A stretch of DNA of 64,000 nucleotides from Methanobacteriaceae archaeon (GCA_029219465.1 JAQXTL010000005.1:1-64000); one strand, 5' to 3'. Counted from the stretch's first letter, positions 9,620-19,156 are shown. Made by a program: numbers and translations. Notes: generated by a model not told the origin, from the letters alone.

Positions 9620-10963
9620 CTATCTATTCATGAATTGACCCATCATACGGTTCATTGCACCGCCACCTAAACGACCACCACGTTTTCCAATTCCTTTCAT
9701 GGTCTTTTTGGTGTTGTTATAATATTTTAAAAGCTCTTTTACTTCACTTTCAGAAACACCAGATCCTCTAGCAATCCTTTGAACACGGGATTGTTTAATT
9801 ATTTTAGGGTTTAACATTTCTTCTTCGGTCATTGAAGACATCATGATTTTGTAAGATGCAATTTTGTCTTCAGTCATTTTAGAAGCTTCTTTAGGGATTT
9901 TATTTCCCATTCCAGGAATCATATTTAAAACCTGTTGCATAGGACCCATTTTATTCATCATATCAAATTGGTTTTTCATATCAACCAATGTGAATTTACC
10001 GGTGAGCATATTGTTCATTGTTTTTTCTGCAATATCCTCGTCAATATTTTCTTCTGCTTTTTCAATAAGAGATCTTATATCCCCCATACCAAGCAATCTG
10101 GAGATGAATCTTTCTGGATCAAACAACTCAAAGTCGTCGATTCTCTCACCAGTACCGATGAATTTAATTGGAGCTCCTGTTTCTGCAACAGCAGACATTG
10201 CACCCCCACCTTTTGCAGAACCATCTAATTTTGTAATAATAATTGATCCAATATCAGTAGCTTTTGAGAATGCTTTAGCCTGTTCACCTGCTTGTTGACC
10301 AATTGTTCCATCAATAACAAGAATAGCTTCATTTGGATTGATAATATCATCTAATTCATCCATCTCAGCAATTAAATCTTCTTCCTGTTTGTGTCTACCA
10401 GCAGTATCGAAAATAATAACTTTTCTGTTTTTAAACTCTTGTAACCCTTTTCTAGCAAGGTCTAAAGCATCTTTATTATCAGGATCACCATATAAAGGAA
10501 CGTCCATTTCTTCAGTTAACTGTTTTAATTGAACGTAAGCTGCTGGTCTCCATGTGTCTGTACATACAACTGCAGGGTTGAAACCTTTCTTTTGTAAGAA
10601 CCTGCATAATTTACCAATGGTGGTTGTTTTACCACTACCTTGAAGACCTAAGAATAAAATTTTGTAAGGTCTTTCATTAATATCCAAACCAACAGTTTCA
10701 CTACCTAAAAGATTTACCATTTCTTCATAAATAATTGTTATAACGTGTTCTCTTGGTGTAATACCTTTTGGAGGCTTTTCTTCAAGAGACCTGGTTTCAA
10801 TTTTCTTTGATAAATCTAGAACTAACTTAATATTAACATCAGATTGAATTAAAGCACGTTGAATGTCTTTTACAACTTCTTTAATAGTTTTTTTATCAAT
10901 AACTGACATTCCTACTAATTTCTTCATTGTATTAGTAAGATTTTCACCTAAATTTCCAAGCAT
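9620..10963 (-). CDS. ffh: signal recognition particle 54 kDa protein
   Basis: GTPase of the signal recognition particle that binds 7S RNA and signal peptides and docks with FtsY. An N-terminal four-helix domain is followed by the G domain ([11 protein letters not shown]-loop, [17 protein letters not shown]) and a methionine-rich M domain ending in glycine, arginine and methionine residues. A GTG lies in frame at 10972, but it is part of the AGTGAT ribosome binding site. The ATG at 10963 gives the family-like start MLGNLGENL and 447 residues. First gene of the minus-strand run. Confidence 0.96.
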   Translation of the reverse strand: MLGNLGENLTNTMKKLVGMSVIDKKTIKEVVKDIQRALIQSDVNIKLVLDLSKKIETRSLEEKPPKGITPREHVITIIYEEMVNLLGSETVGLDINERPYKILFLGLQGSGKTTTIGKLCRFLQKKGFNPAVVCTDTWRPAAYVQLKQLTEEMDVPLYGDPDNKDALDLARKGLQEFKNRKVIIFDTAGRHKQEEDLIAEMDELDDIINPNEAILVIDGTIGQQAGEQAKAFSKATDIGSIIITKLDGSAKGGGAMSAVAETGAPIKFIGTGERIDDFELFDPERFISRLLGMGDIRSLIEKAEENIDEDIAEKTMNNMLTGKFTLVDMKNQFDMMNKMGPMQQVLNMIPGMGNKIPKEASKMTEDKIASYKIMMSSMTEEEMLNPKIIKQSRVQRIARGSGVSESEVKELLKYYNNTKKTMKGIGKRGGRLGGGAMNRMMGQFMNR

Positions 10964-10994
10964 ATTAATCACTTATATTAATTCTAATTAGCAA

Positions 10995-11027
10995 ACTTAT
11001 ATAATTATATTAGTCTATATTTATATA
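10995..11027. promoter_or_regulatory. divergent promoters of ffh and hpt
   Basis: The gap holds two archaeal TATA-like boxes: TTTATATA on the plus strand at 11020-11027, 28 bases before the hpt ATG, and TTATATAA on the minus strand near 10997-11004, facing ffh. The spacings predict short leaders that include the ribosome binding sites. Inferred from sequence only. Confidence 0.45.
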
Positions 11028-11055
11028 TAACAAAGTTTTAATAATTTGTGATATC

Positions 11056-11625
11056 ATGTTAGAAGAAGTAAAAAAATCTTTAGAAACATCACCAATTGTA
11101 AAAAAAGGTGAGTACAACTACTTTGTAAATCCTATAAGCGACGGTGTTCCAGCAATGAACCCGAAGATGCTTAGAGAATTAGCATTATCTGTATACAAAC
11201 ATGCAGATTTAGATGTTGATAAAATTGTAGCTGTTGAAGCAATGGGAATCCACTTAGCTACTGCATTATCCCTTGCAACAGACATTCCATTCGTTGTAAT
11301 TCGTAAAAGACAATATGGTCTTGAAGGAGAAACAAAAGTACACCAAAAAACTGGATACGGTTCATCAAACCTTTATATCAACGATTTACATGCTGGTGAA
11401 AAAATATTGCTCATTGATGATGTGGTAAGTACTGGAGGAACATTAATAGCATTATTAGACACCTTAAAAGAGTTAGGTCTCGATATCAAATCAACAGTTG
11501 CTGTAATTGAAAAAGGTGCAGGAAAAGAAATCGTTAAACAAGAAACTGGTGTTGATGTATTATCCATCATTAAATTAGATGTTATCGACGGCAAAGTAGT
11601 TATCCAAGAAACAATCGAAGATTAA
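11056..11625 (+). CDS. hpt: hypoxanthine/guanine phosphoribosyltransferase
   Basis: Salvages hypoxanthine or guanine with PRPP to give IMP or GMP. It is a type I phosphoribosyltransferase of 189 residues. The PRPP-binding loop [13 protein letters not shown] (117-129) is complete, with the acidic pair Asp121-Asp122. The N-terminal region resembles the archaeal Hpt group, which is closer to adenine/xanthine PRTs than to bacterial Hpt, so exact base preference is less certain. GTGAT precedes the ATG. It is followed after one base by dph2. Confidence 0.87.
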   Translation: MLEEVKKSLETSPIVKKGEYNYFVNPISDGVPAMNPKMLRELALSVYKHADLDVDKIVAVEAMGIHLATALSLATDIPFVVIRKRQYGLEGETKVHQKTGYGSSNLYINDLHAGEKILLIDDVVSTGGTLIALLDTLKELGLDIKSTVAVIEKGAGKEIVKQETGVDVLSIIKLDVIDGKVVIQETIED

Positions 11626-11626
11626 A

Positions 11627-12631
11627 ATGTCAATGTATAATATGGATTTAGATAAAGTAATCCGAAAAATAACATCCATAGATGCTCAAACTGTTGGTCT
11701 TCAGTTTCCAGAAGGTTTGAAAATGCAGGCTGTTAAAATAGCCAGACAAATCGAAGAAGAAACTGATGCAACAGTCATCATTTCAGGTGACCCATGTTTT
11801 GGAGCATGTGATGTTAGTGATTACAAAATGAAAGGGTCTGTGGACTTGATTGTTCATTATGGACACACACCACTTCCTTTAAAATATGAAGTTCCAACAT
11901 TATTCATTGAAGCATATTCAAATATTGATATTAAAAAAGATCTTGAGAAATCCTTAGAACATTTAAAAGACTACTACAGAATAGGGCTTGTTACAACAAC
12001 ACAGCACCTGCATCTTTTAAATGAAACTAAAGATTTCCTTGAGGACAATGGAAAAGAAGTTATTCTTGGTTCCTCACCATCAACCAGAAAAGGGCAAGTT
12101 TTAGGATGTAATTTCTCATCAATCAAAGATTTGGATGTTGAAATAATCCTATTTATTGGAAACGGAAACTTTCACGCATTGGGAATTAAATTATTCTCAA
12201 ATACCCCCGTTCTTGCTCTAGACCCATACAATGGTGAAATTAGAAGCATGAATGAATTTGCAGACAGAATCTTAAGAATCAGATTTGCAAGAATCACAAA
12301 GGCCCGCAGTGCTAAAAAATGGGGAATTTTAGTATCTACAAAAGAAGGCCAATACAGAATGACATTAGCAAAAGAGATTAAAAAGATTCTAGAAGATGCA
12401 AATATGGAAGCCTATATCATATTAGTAGATAATGTTTCACCAGACGTCTTGCTTCCTTACTTAGAACTAGATGCATTTGTTGTAAGTGCATGTCCAAGAA
12501 TTGCAATTGATGATTCCCAAATGTATAAAAAACCATTATTAACTCCACAGGAACTTGAAATAGTTCTAGATAAAAGAGAATGGGAAAATTACCAATTAGA
12601 CGAAATTTTATTCCATGAACGCTATAAATAA
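11627..12631 (+). CDS. dph2: diphthamide synthase Dph2 (radical SAM-like 3-amino-3-carboxypropyl transferase)
   Basis: Transfers the 3-amino-3-carboxypropyl group from S-adenosylmethionine to a histidine of elongation factor 2, the first step of diphthamide synthesis. Three widely spaced cysteines bind an unusual [4Fe-4S] cluster: Cys57 (in DPCFGACD), Cys161 (LGCNF) and Cys289 (SACPR). This spacing fits characterised archaeal Dph2 (Cys59, 163 and 287 in Pyrococcus). The 334-residue length is normal. Three nearby ATGs (11627, 11633, 11642) are possible starts and none has a strong ribosome binding site, so coupling to hpt is likely. Confidence 0.92.
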   Translation: MSMYNMDLDKVIRKITSIDAQTVGLQFPEGLKMQAVKIARQIEEETDATVIISGDPCFGACDVSDYKMKGSVDLIVHYGHTPLPLKYEVPTLFIEAYSNIDIKKDLEKSLEHLKDYYRIGLVTTTQHLHLLNETKDFLEDNGKEVILGSSPSTRKGQVLGCNFSSIKDLDVEIILFIGNGNFHALGIKLFSNTPVLALDPYNGEIRSMNEFADRILRIRFARITKARSAKKWGILVSTKEGQYRMTLAKEIKKILEDANMEAYIILVDNVSPDVLLPYLELDAFVVSACPRIAIDDSQMYKKPLLTPQELEIVLDKREWENYQLDEILFHERYK

Positions 12632-12705
12632 TTTTAAATATTAATTTAAATAAAATTATTATATTAAAGAAATTTTTATAAACTCTTTATTTTGGTGATT
12701 TTAAT

Positions 12706-13275
12706 ATGAAAATAGAAGAAGATAAAATTGTAATGCCTGGAGATAAATTAGGAATAATTGAACAATATCTTCCAGGAGAGGGTACTTATGATGACGATGG
12801 AGATATTAAATCATCAGTACTTGGAAATGTTAAAATTAATCAAAAAATGAAGGTAATTTCTGTTGTGTCAGATGCAAAACCTGCTCTTTTAAAAGTTGGA
12901 GACATAGTTTATGGTCAAATAACCGACATCAAACCACAAAGAGCTAATGTTCAAATTGAATGTATTAAAGACAATGGAAGACCATTAGCATTGCCTTATA
13001 TGGGTGCTATACACATCTCACAAGCAAAAAAAGATTATTTAGAGAAATTATCTGATGCTTTTAGAATAGGAGATATCATTCAAGCAAAAGTTGTTAAAGT
13101 TACTGGAGACAATGTTGATTTAGGCAGTACTGATGATGATTGCGGTGTCCTAAAAGCTATGTGTACTCGTTGTAGAGATTACATGCACACTACACAAAAA
13201 GCTGACGAAGTTCAATGTAATAGTTGTAACAAGAAAGAAAAACGTAAAGTTTCTAAAAACTACATTAATGATTAA
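12706..13275 (+). CDS. csl4: exosome RNA-binding subunit Csl4
   Basis: Cap subunit of the archaeal RNA exosome, which degrades and tails RNA from the 3' end. An N-terminal domain starts with the family signature VMPGDKLG (9-16). An S1 domain (about 62-142) and a C-terminal zinc ribbon (Cys153, Cys156, Cys171, Cys174) follow. The 189-residue length is typical. A GGTGAT ribosome binding site precedes the ATG. It is followed after 13 bases by rpoL, a linkage of RNA decay and transcription genes that is common in this order. Confidence 0.94.
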   Translation: MKIEEDKIVMPGDKLGIIEQYLPGEGTYDDDGDIKSSVLGNVKINQKMKVISVVSDAKPALLKVGDIVYGQITDIKPQRANVQIECIKDNGRPLALPYMGAIHISQAKKDYLEKLSDAFRIGDIIQAKVVKVTGDNVDLGSTDDDCGVLKAMCTRCRDYMHTTQKADEVQCNSCNKKEKRKVSKNYIND

Positions 13276-13288
13276 TTAGGTTGATAAA

Positions 13289-13573
13289 ATGATGGAAAAT
13301 TTTGAAATAATTGAAGATAAAACATTAGAATTAACTTTTGTTGTAAAAGATGAAAGTCATGGAGTTTGCAATGCATTAAGACACATTTTAATGCAAAACC
13401 CTGATGTTGAGTATGCAGTTTACAATATTGATCATCCTCTTACTGGAAAACCAGAAATGACAATTAAAACCAAAAAAGGAAAAAGACCAAGAAATGCATT
13501 GAAAAAAGCTGCAGAAGAACTCCACAGTCAAAGTGCAGATTTAAAAAAACTTATTGATGAAGCTTTAGAATAA
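13289..13573 (+). CDS. rpoL: RNA polymerase subunit L
   Basis: Small subunit of archaeal RNA polymerase that pairs with RpoD in the assembly platform, like the Rpb3/Rpb11 pair. The 94 residues include the alpha-motif region around DESHGVCNALRHILMQN (27-43). The length is usual. AGGTTGAT precedes ATGATGG, so translation could begin at either of the first two methionines. It overlaps its terminator at the 3' end. Confidence 0.93.
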   Translation: MMENFEIIEDKTLELTFVVKDESHGVCNALRHILMQNPDVEYAVYNIDHPLTGKPEMTIKTKKGKRPRNALKKAAEELHSQSADLKKLIDEALE

Positions 13574-13594
13574 GCTTCAATACTTTATTTTTAA
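13559..13594 (+). terminator. hairpin terminator after rpoL
   Basis: A seven-pair stem (GAAGCTT/AAGCTTC, 13559-13578) encloses the rpoL stop codon in its loop and right arm and is followed by a T-rich tail. It separates csl4-rpoL from the Nudix gene, although partial read-through is possible. Confidence 0.42.
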
Positions 13595-13602
13595 GTGGTT
13601 TA

Positions 13603-14025
13603 ATGAGTAAATACAAAAAACCATCTATAACTACCGATATTTTTATTTTTGATGATAATTTTAATTTTATTTTAATTAAAAGAAAAAATAATCCTTTTAA
13701 AAATTATTGGGCGCTACCAGGTGGATTTGTTGACTATGGTGAGACAGTAGAGTCTGCTGCTATAAGAGAAGCAAAAGAGGAAACAAGCATTGATGTTGAA
13801 CTCATAGATTTAGTCAATGTTTATTCTGACCCTAACAGAGATTCAAGAGGTCATACTATAAGTGTAGTATATACTGCAAAAGGAAATTTCGATGATAGAA
13901 ATGCAGATGATGATGCAATAGATATTGGCATATTTTCAGATGATGAAATAAATGAAATAGACCTTGCATTTGACCATAAGAAAATAATAAAAGACTGCTT
14001 AAATAAAGCTAAAAATAAAAAATAA
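13603..14025 (+). CDS. Nudix hydrolase, ADP-ribose pyrophosphatase-like
   Basis: A single Nudix domain of 140 residues. The box runs from Gly41 through Glu47, Arg55-Glu56 and Glu59-Glu60, with Ser62 in the late glycine position. RKNNPFKNYWALPGGFV is typical of the ADP-ribose pyrophosphatase or NUDT-like group. The likely reaction is cleavage of ADP-ribose or a related dinucleotide; this is family inference. It lies 29 bases after rpoL, past a terminator-like hairpin, with a weak GTGGT ribosome binding site. Confidence 0.82.
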   Translation: MSKYKKPSITTDIFIFDDNFNFILIKRKNNPFKNYWALPGGFVDYGETVESAAIREAKEETSIDVELIDLVNVYSDPNRDSRGHTISVVYTAKGNFDDRNADDDAIDIGIFSDDEINEIDLAFDHKKIIKDCLNKAKNKK

Positions 14026-14099
14026 GGTTATATTTAAATAATTTAAAAAAAAAATCATTGTAATATAAATTAATATTTAAATTATAGAGGAGGAGTTAA

Positions 14100-14411
14100 A
14101 TGGAATTTTGTCCAGAATGTGGAGCAATGATGTTTCCAAATGGTAACATTTTAAAATGTAACGGTTGCGGTTACACTAAAGAAGACTCCAATAATAATGA
14201 TTATACAGTTTCAAAGAAAGTTGAGACTGAAGATAATGTTAAAATGTTGGGTGAAGACGTAGACGTTGGCCCAAGAACAGAAGAAGTATGTCCAGAATGT
14301 GGACATAACATTGCAACATACAAATTATTACAAACTCGTAGTGCTGATGAAGCTCCTACTCGTATATTCACATGCGTTAAATGTAAACATACTTGGAGAG
14401 CATATGACTGA
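14100..14411 (+). CDS. tfs: transcription factor S (TFS)
   Basis: Archaeal relative of TFIIS and Rpb9 that stimulates RNA cleavage by stalled RNA polymerase. It has an N-terminal zinc ribbon (Cys4, Cys7, Cys20, Cys23) and a C-terminal one (Cys64, Cys67, Cys92, Cys95). The acidic cleavage hairpin is intact (Asp83-Glu84 in RSADEAPTR), so it should be cleavage-competent rather than an inhibitory paralogue. The 103-residue length is typical. A strong GAGGAGG site precedes the ATG. The next gene starts 10 bases after its stop. Confidence 0.95.
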   Translation: MEFCPECGAMMFPNGNILKCNGCGYTKEDSNNNDYTVSKKVETEDNVKMLGEDVDVGPRTEEVCPECGHNIATYKLLQTRSADEAPTRIFTCVKCKHTWRAYD

Positions 14412-14420
14412 GGGTGTTTT

Positions 14421-15347
14421 ATGAAAGATTCTAAAGAAAAAGAACATAGGATTTCTAATTTAAAGGATTTGATTGACAATGTCAAAGAGGATAATCCTTC
14501 AGAAGATCCACAGGAAGATAAAGAATTAATTAATTATCTTGAAGATTCCAGTGAATTTGATAAATTAGATATCGATGATGAGTATATTTATCATCCGGAT
14601 AATAATAAAGCCGATGTTGTAAATTTAGAAGATGCACCTATCGATAAAGATTTTTTAATCAATACTCCAAAAGAAGAAAAATTAGATGATTTAGTTGAAG
14701 AACTAGAAGAACCAGAAGACATCATTAGTGAAATGAGTGAAAACTTTGAATACATCATTAATGCTAAAATTGGCAGGACTCCTATTTTAGGAATTTTCAG
14801 CGCTGTTTTAGGTGTTGTATTACTAATAGCTTCAATATTTATATTCCAATCTGCTAGTGATAGAGTAATTGATAATGTTGTTGCTGGTGAAACAAATATT
14901 ATTTCAGTACTTGCCCTTGGATTTGGAATTATATTCTTAGCTTACGGAATCTACAAAGTATTCAATGTCAGAAATCCTTTAACAGGAATAACCAATAGTA
15001 TTAACTCTATTGATGCACAGGAAAAAGTTAAAAAAGAAGAAGCTAAGGAAAAAGAAAACAAAAATGTTATTCCTAAAAGCAATATTCCTTTAGATAAAGA
15101 TTCATACAAAATTGGTGAATTCAATATAAAGGACATTAAAACTAAATTTAAAAAATCATCTGATTCTAATAAAAAACCACTCCAACCTATCACTGAAAAC
15201 ATCGATGATATCCCACCTGCTAAAGAAAAAGAAGAAAGCAAAAAAGGATTGACTCGTGAAGAAATTGAGGATATTGAATACAGACAAGCAAAACTCGATA
15301 ATGAAAGTATTGATGATATTTTTGCTGAAGTAGACGATATTGATTAA
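14421..15347 (+). CDS. two-helix membrane protein with long acidic N-terminus, unknown function
   Basis: I do not recognise this 308-residue protein. Residues 1-118 are very acidic and look disordered. Two transmembrane helices follow (about 121-143 and 159-181), then a lysine-rich segment and a mixed-charge tail that ends strongly acidic (DDIFAEVDDID). Both long tails are predicted to be on the same side, probably the cytoplasm given the Lys/Arg just after helix 2. The ribosome binding site GAGGGTG overlaps the tfs stop codon, so it is co-translated with TFS. A scaffold or membrane anchor role is only a guess. Confidence 0.75.
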   Translation: MKDSKEKEHRISNLKDLIDNVKEDNPSEDPQEDKELINYLEDSSEFDKLDIDDEYIYHPDNNKADVVNLEDAPIDKDFLINTPKEEKLDDLVEELEEPEDIISEMSENFEYIINAKIGRTPILGIFSAVLGVVLLIASIFIFQSASDRVIDNVVAGETNIISVLALGFGIIFLAYGIYKVFNVRNPLTGITNSINSIDAQEKVKKEEAKEKENKNVIPKSNIPLDKDSYKIGEFNIKDIKTKFKKSSDSNKKPLQPITENIDDIPPAKEKEESKKGLTREEIEDIEYRQAKLDNESIDDIFAEVDDID

Positions 15348-15409
15348 TTTCCATTTATTTCTATTTTTTTCTTTTATTTTAGAAACAATAGAAATAATAA
15401 TTATTAATA

Positions 15410-15483
15410 GGGCCTGTAGTCTAGTCAGGAATGACGCAGGACTTCGGATCCTGAGGTCGAGGGTTCAAATCCCTCCAGGTCCG
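15410..15483 (+). tRNA. tRNA-Arg (anticodon TCG)
   Basis: A 74-base cloverleaf. The acceptor arms GGGCCTG and CAGGTCC pair with one G-U, followed by discriminator G. The anticodon stem CAGGA/TCCTG encloses the loop CTTCGGA with TCG at positions 34-36, which reads CGA. The T-arm is GAGGGTTCAAATCCCTC. There is no encoded CCA and no intron. The last base is immediately followed by the stop codon of the convergent helicase gene. Confidence 0.97.
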
Positions 15484-17340
15484 CTATTTTTTAACTCTAA
15501 CAACTGCTTCTTTGAAAAAGTCAGGTATTAAAGATCTATACATTGGACTTTTAAATAGCATGTTGATATCACTATCAATAATGTAAGTATAACATGAGTC
15601 GTCTTCAGCTCTCATACCACGTCCATATGCCTGCATTAAAGTCATTACTGTTTTATATGCATACCATTTCTTATCACGTTTCATTCTCATATTAACCTGC
15701 TTATCACCAAGATATGGGAAAGGCATTTTATAAATAACCTGGAATCTACATTTATCATAAGGTAAATCCACACCTTCACTCATAGATGGTGAAATTAAAA
15801 CTAATGGGTTTTCACTTTTCTCAAAGAAATCTAAAACTTGTTCTCTGTTTTTTGAAGTATGTGAAATTAATCTTGAATTATACAAATTATTTGTAATAAA
15901 CTGCTGACATTTATAACTGTGAGTATGAATTAATCCTTTATCTCCTTCGTGTTTTTTCAAAATCTCCTGTAAAATAGGAATAGTCTTAGGAGCTGTATTT
16001 TTAATCCTGTTAGCAGACATTTTACCTGCTAAATTAAGAATAATCGGTCTTTTTTCTTTGGTAAAGGGACTATCAACCTTAATATGATAAACATCATTTG
16101 GATTTAATCCTAACCATTTTGAAAACATTTTATGAGATAAAATTGTAGCACTCATAAAAATAACTACATCCCCATACTTCAATAAATTGTTTTTAGCATA
16201 ATGATGTACTCTTAATGGTTTAAAGGTAACTCCAGACTCTTCAGTATCAATTACCCAGTTATTAGGCTCTTTTTCAAGATTGTTTCTTAAAGTTTTAAGT
16301 CTACCTATAGTTGTTCTAATTCTGTCTGCTTTATTTTTACTTACATCTTTTAAATCAATATCTTCGTAGGAATCTCTGATTGCATCAATTTCCATCATCC
16401 AATCTTCAATTTCTCCGTCTTTTAGTGTTTCAGGAGATATTCTTTTGTTAATATCATTTTCAAGTGTTCTGTTATACAAAGTAACTTCCATTGTAGACAT
16501 TAATTTACTTTCGATATTGTGAGCCTCATCAAGAATAAGAAGTGAACGTGGGCCGAAGTGTTTTACATAATTAAGCTCAACAATTCCATAATCATAGTTC
16601 ATTAATGTAATTGGTGAGTTAATTGCATTAGCTTTCTGATTCCAGTAATGACAGTGGGCACCAGACTGATAAAATACAGTTCCACCAAATGAATCTTCAA
16701 AAGCCAATTCTGCATCCAAAGTAGGATTTTTTGCAACACCATACGGACAGAAAAATTTACTTGAAGTAGGAGAAGTTTTACAAGCTCCCATATCACATGA
16801 AAATTCAAGTTTCTCATGTAAACATGCGAAATTATTCCTACCTTTAACTAACGGAAATTCAAATTCGTCTGAATATTGTGCCTGCAATTGTTTTGTCATT
16901 GTCAAAATGTATGCGGATTCATACATCTTAGCTAAAGTTGTAGCTATTGCAGATTTACCAGTACCTGTTCCTGCTTCCAAAATAATGTACTTATAACCTT
17001 TTTTAATAGCATCGTTAATATCCTGAATAATTTCCAACTGTCCTGTTCTTGGCTCTTCAAAAGGGAAATTTTCAATAATATCATCATCTATATGAGGATA
17101 TAACTCTTTTAAGTAAGCAGCAGTTCCTTCATCTTGTCTATGATCTTCAACACTGTATACTTCAGGAATCTCATCATCCAATATTGATGAACTTCTAGGT
17201 TTTGGTTTAGAAAAACTAAATAAATTAGTTGGACCTTTAGATTCTTTTCTAGAACCTTTTGATTCCTTTTTAGAGTAATTTCCACAAGTACAGTTACTTT
17301 TTAACATTCCGCAATTTGGACAAAAAATTGAATTTGACAT
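15484..17340 (-). CDS. Rad3/XPD-type ATP-dependent DNA helicase
   Basis: Superfamily 2 helicase of the Rad3/XPD/DinG group, 618 residues. The N-terminus has a small cysteine cluster (Cys7, 10, 17, 19) that may be a zinc knuckle, then a poorly conserved linker. Walker A is EAGTGTGKS (122-130) and the DEAH box is at 271-274. Between them lie the cysteines expected for an XPD-like [4Fe-4S] domain (Cys173, 182, 187, 198, with Cys230 further on). The C-terminal helicase half ends with QAYGRGMRAEDD. A role in repair or unwinding damaged DNA is likely. The 3' end abuts the tRNA-Arg gene. Confidence 0.88.
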   Translation of the reverse strand: MSNSIFCPNCGMLKSNCTCGNYSKKESKGSRKESKGPTNLFSFSKPKPRSSSILDDEIPEVYSVEDHRQDEGTAAYLKELYPHIDDDIIENFPFEEPRTGQLEIIQDINDAIKKGYKYIILEAGTGTGKSAIATTLAKMYESAYILTMTKQLQAQYSDEFEFPLVKGRNNFACLHEKLEFSCDMGACKTSPTSSKFFCPYGVAKNPTLDAELAFEDSFGGTVFYQSGAHCHYWNQKANAINSPITLMNYDYGIVELNYVKHFGPRSLLILDEAHNIESKLMSTMEVTLYNRTLENDINKRISPETLKDGEIEDWMMEIDAIRDSYEDIDLKDVSKNKADRIRTTIGRLKTLRNNLEKEPNNWVIDTEESGVTFKPLRVHHYAKNNLLKYGDVVIFMSATILSHKMFSKWLGLNPNDVYHIKVDSPFTKEKRPIILNLAGKMSANRIKNTAPKTIPILQEILKKHEGDKGLIHTHSYKCQQFITNNLYNSRLISHTSKNREQVLDFFEKSENPLVLISPSMSEGVDLPYDKCRFQVIYKMPFPYLGDKQVNMRMKRDKKWYAYKTVMTLMQAYGRGMRAEDDSCYTYIIDSDINMLFKSPMYRSLIPDFFKEAVVRVKK

Positions 17341-17436
17341 TAAAAATATATTAGGTAAAAATAATATAAATAAATTATAGAAAGAGCATTTGTAAAATAA
17401 TTTTTTAAATGAATGATTATAAATTAAAGTGATTTT

Positions 17437-18138
17437 ATGGCTAAAAAAGGAAAATTGATTGGAATTGGTGTTGGTCCTGGAGATACTGAATTATTAACAT
17501 TAAAAGCAGCAAAAGTATTGGAAAGTATCCCTGTAATTTTTTCACCAAAATCTGCAAAAGAAAAAGAAAGTATTGCATTATCAATTGTAAAACCTCTTCT
17601 TGAAAAAAGAGATGACTACAAAAAAGTAATGATTGTTGAACCTATTTTTCCTATGATTGAAAACAAAAATGAACTTGAAAAAATATGGAACAGTGCAGCA
17701 GATTTAGTCTCACAATACCTTAATACCGGAAGAGATGTTGCATTTATTACTCTTGGAGACCCATCCATATTTAGTACTTATTCATACTTACAAAAAAGAT
17801 TAGTTGATGATTACGAAGTAGAAACCATACCTGGAATCACTTCATTTACTGCATGTGCTGCTGCTAGAAACGAAGCTTTAGTTGAACAAAATGATATTTT
17901 AACTGTTGTTCCAAAAATTGACAAAAGAATCAGCAATGTCATAGAATACAGTGATTCTATTGTTCTTATGAAAGCATCAAGAAATTCTACAAAGCTTGAA
18001 TTAAAAATAAAAAATGATAAAAGGGATAAAGATATTTACTCAGTACAAAACTGTACTCGTGAAAATGAAAAAATAGTTGAAGGCTTTTCTCACGAAAAAC
18101 CTTATCTTACAACATCTATTGTTAAATTTAGAGACTAA
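17437..18138 (+). CDS. cbiL: cobalt-precorrin-2 C20-methyltransferase CbiL
   Basis: SAM-dependent methyltransferase of anaerobic cobamide synthesis that methylates cobalt-factor II/precorrin-2 at C20. Methanogens need the product for the Mtr methyltransferase. The fold signature GVGPGDTELLT (13-23) and the second motif LGDPSIFSTY are typical of the tetrapyrrole methylase family and of this subgroup. The 233-residue length fits. GTGAT precedes the ATG. No other cobamide gene is nearby. Its stop codon overlaps that of msvR by four bases, tail to tail. Confidence 0.92.
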   Translation: MAKKGKLIGIGVGPGDTELLTLKAAKVLESIPVIFSPKSAKEKESIALSIVKPLLEKRDDYKKVMIVEPIFPMIENKNELEKIWNSAADLVSQYLNTGRDVAFITLGDPSIFSTYSYLQKRLVDDYEVETIPGITSFTACAAARNEALVEQNDILTVVPKIDKRISNVIEYSDSIVLMKASRNSTKLELKIKNDKRDKDIYSVQNCTRENEKIVEGFSHEKPYLTTSIVKFRD

Positions 18139-18902
18139 CGAATTTTTACACTTTGAGGTTCAATCTCAAAGACACACTTACCATCACCCATTGTATAACA
18201 TTGTGTTTCAATAACGCTAACAGGCAATTTGAAAAATTCAGTAAATAAACCCTCTATTATTCCAGTATCTAAATAACAGGCAGGTTTTCCGGTTTTTGGA
18301 AGTAATTCGCATTCGAAACAGTCGTATGTAGTAATTTTAATTATTTGTCCGATTTCAAAAGTTAATCTACCTAATCCCTTACTTTCCCAGAATTTAGATA
18401 AATTATTCATAAATACATCTAAATCATCATCATATATTTTATGATAGATAGATTTTCCTATCTGATTACCTGTTGATTTTAAAATAGGATCAATATTGAT
18501 TCCTTCCTGAATAAGCATTGCTTTTAGGGTGTGAAATAATAATGTTGAAAATTGTCCATCTCCTTCAACAATATTCTCAATTAAATAATTGGATTGAGTT
18601 TCTTCAAGCTGTTTTGGTTCTGAAAAATTAACAGATCCGAGATACTTTGAGTTTAAATAAAATATTTTTTTTCTGTTGTCTGCAGGGTGCAATTTATAAG
18701 AGATAATTCCAGTTTCCCTTAAATTTTTTAAGTGAACAGAAACAGTGGATTTTGATTTACCCGTATTACTAACAATCTCATCAAATTCCATATCTCTATC
18801 CCTAAGCATTTCCAAAATGGTAAGCTTAACTGGACTTTTTACAACCTTAACAGATAAATCCGATAAATCGGAAAAAATTTGTATTGGTTTTTGTTCGTTC
18901 AT
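18135..18902 (-). CDS. msvR: MsvR-type redox regulator (ArsR-like HTH plus V4R domain)
   Basis: Predicted redox-sensing transcription regulator. Residues about 18-85 form a winged helix like ArsR (KSTVSVHLKNLRETGIISY), and about 150-250 a V4R (4-vinyl reductase-like) domain. V4R cysteines at DCFEC, KPACY, ETQCY and GKCVF are candidates for redox switching. MsvR of Methanothermobacter is known to sit beside and control the fpaA oxidative-stress operon, and this gene is divergent from fprA-rubrerythrin in the same way. The ATG has a strong AAGGAGG site. Family assignment rests on domains plus context. Confidence 0.88.
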   Translation of the reverse strand: MNEQKPIQIFSDLSDLSVKVVKSPVKLTILEMLRDRDMEFDEIVSNTGKSKSTVSVHLKNLRETGIISYKLHPADNRKKIFYLNSKYLGSVNFSEPKQLEETQSNYLIENIVEGDGQFSTLLFHTLKAMLIQEGINIDPILKSTGNQIGKSIYHKIYDDDLDVFMNNLSKFWESKGLGRLTFEIGQIIKITTYDCFECELLPKTGKPACYLDTGIIEGLFTEFFKLPVSVIETQCYTMGDGKCVFEIEPQSVKIR

Positions 18903-19036
18903 TACTTCCCTCCTTATGTATAACTATATATGAGAACTATTAGTTAATAAATATATCTATTATCTAAAATTTAATCAAAATTGTAAAAAATGATAGAAAA
19001 ATTGTACAATGATTAGTAAGTAATTAAAAATTGCTA

Positions 19037-19049
19037 ACGAACTGTTCGT
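19037..19049. promoter_or_regulatory. perfect palindrome, candidate MsvR operator
   Basis: ACGAACTGTTCGT has six-base arms around a central T. It lies 26 bases upstream of the probable fprA TATA box and between the divergent genes. The right half extends to TTCGTA, the half-site I recall for the MsvR box of Methanothermobacter (TTCGTA-N4-TACGAA). Binding is inferred. Confidence 0.5.
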
Positions 19050-19074
19050 AATATGTAGAAGTATTTGGGTTAAC

Positions 19075-19082
19075 TATAAATA
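19075..19082 (+). promoter_or_regulatory. probable TATA box of fprA
   Basis: TATAAATA stands 75 bases before the fprA ATG, between the two inverted repeats. It predicts a transcription start near 19106 and a leader of about 50 bases that contains the second repeat. Not tested. Confidence 0.4.
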
Positions 19083-19111
19083 ACAGATAAATACAAACTT
19101 AATATTAGCAG

Positions 19112-19130
19112 TTCATAATTAACTTATGAA
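19112..19130. promoter_or_regulatory. inverted repeat in the fprA leader, second operator candidate
   Basis: TTCATAA-N5-TTATGAA, a perfect seven-base inverted repeat, lies 26 bases before the fprA ATG. Its half-sites differ from TTCGTA by one symmetric change. It could be a second regulator site just downstream of the transcription start, or an RNA hairpin. Confidence 0.42.
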
Positions 19131-19156
19131 TTACAACTTAATAGGAGAATAATAAA

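Noticed and set aside
15340-15531. Open frame running through the tRNA-Arg gene
   Set aside because: It covers the tRNA and the end of the helicase gene and has no recognisable content.
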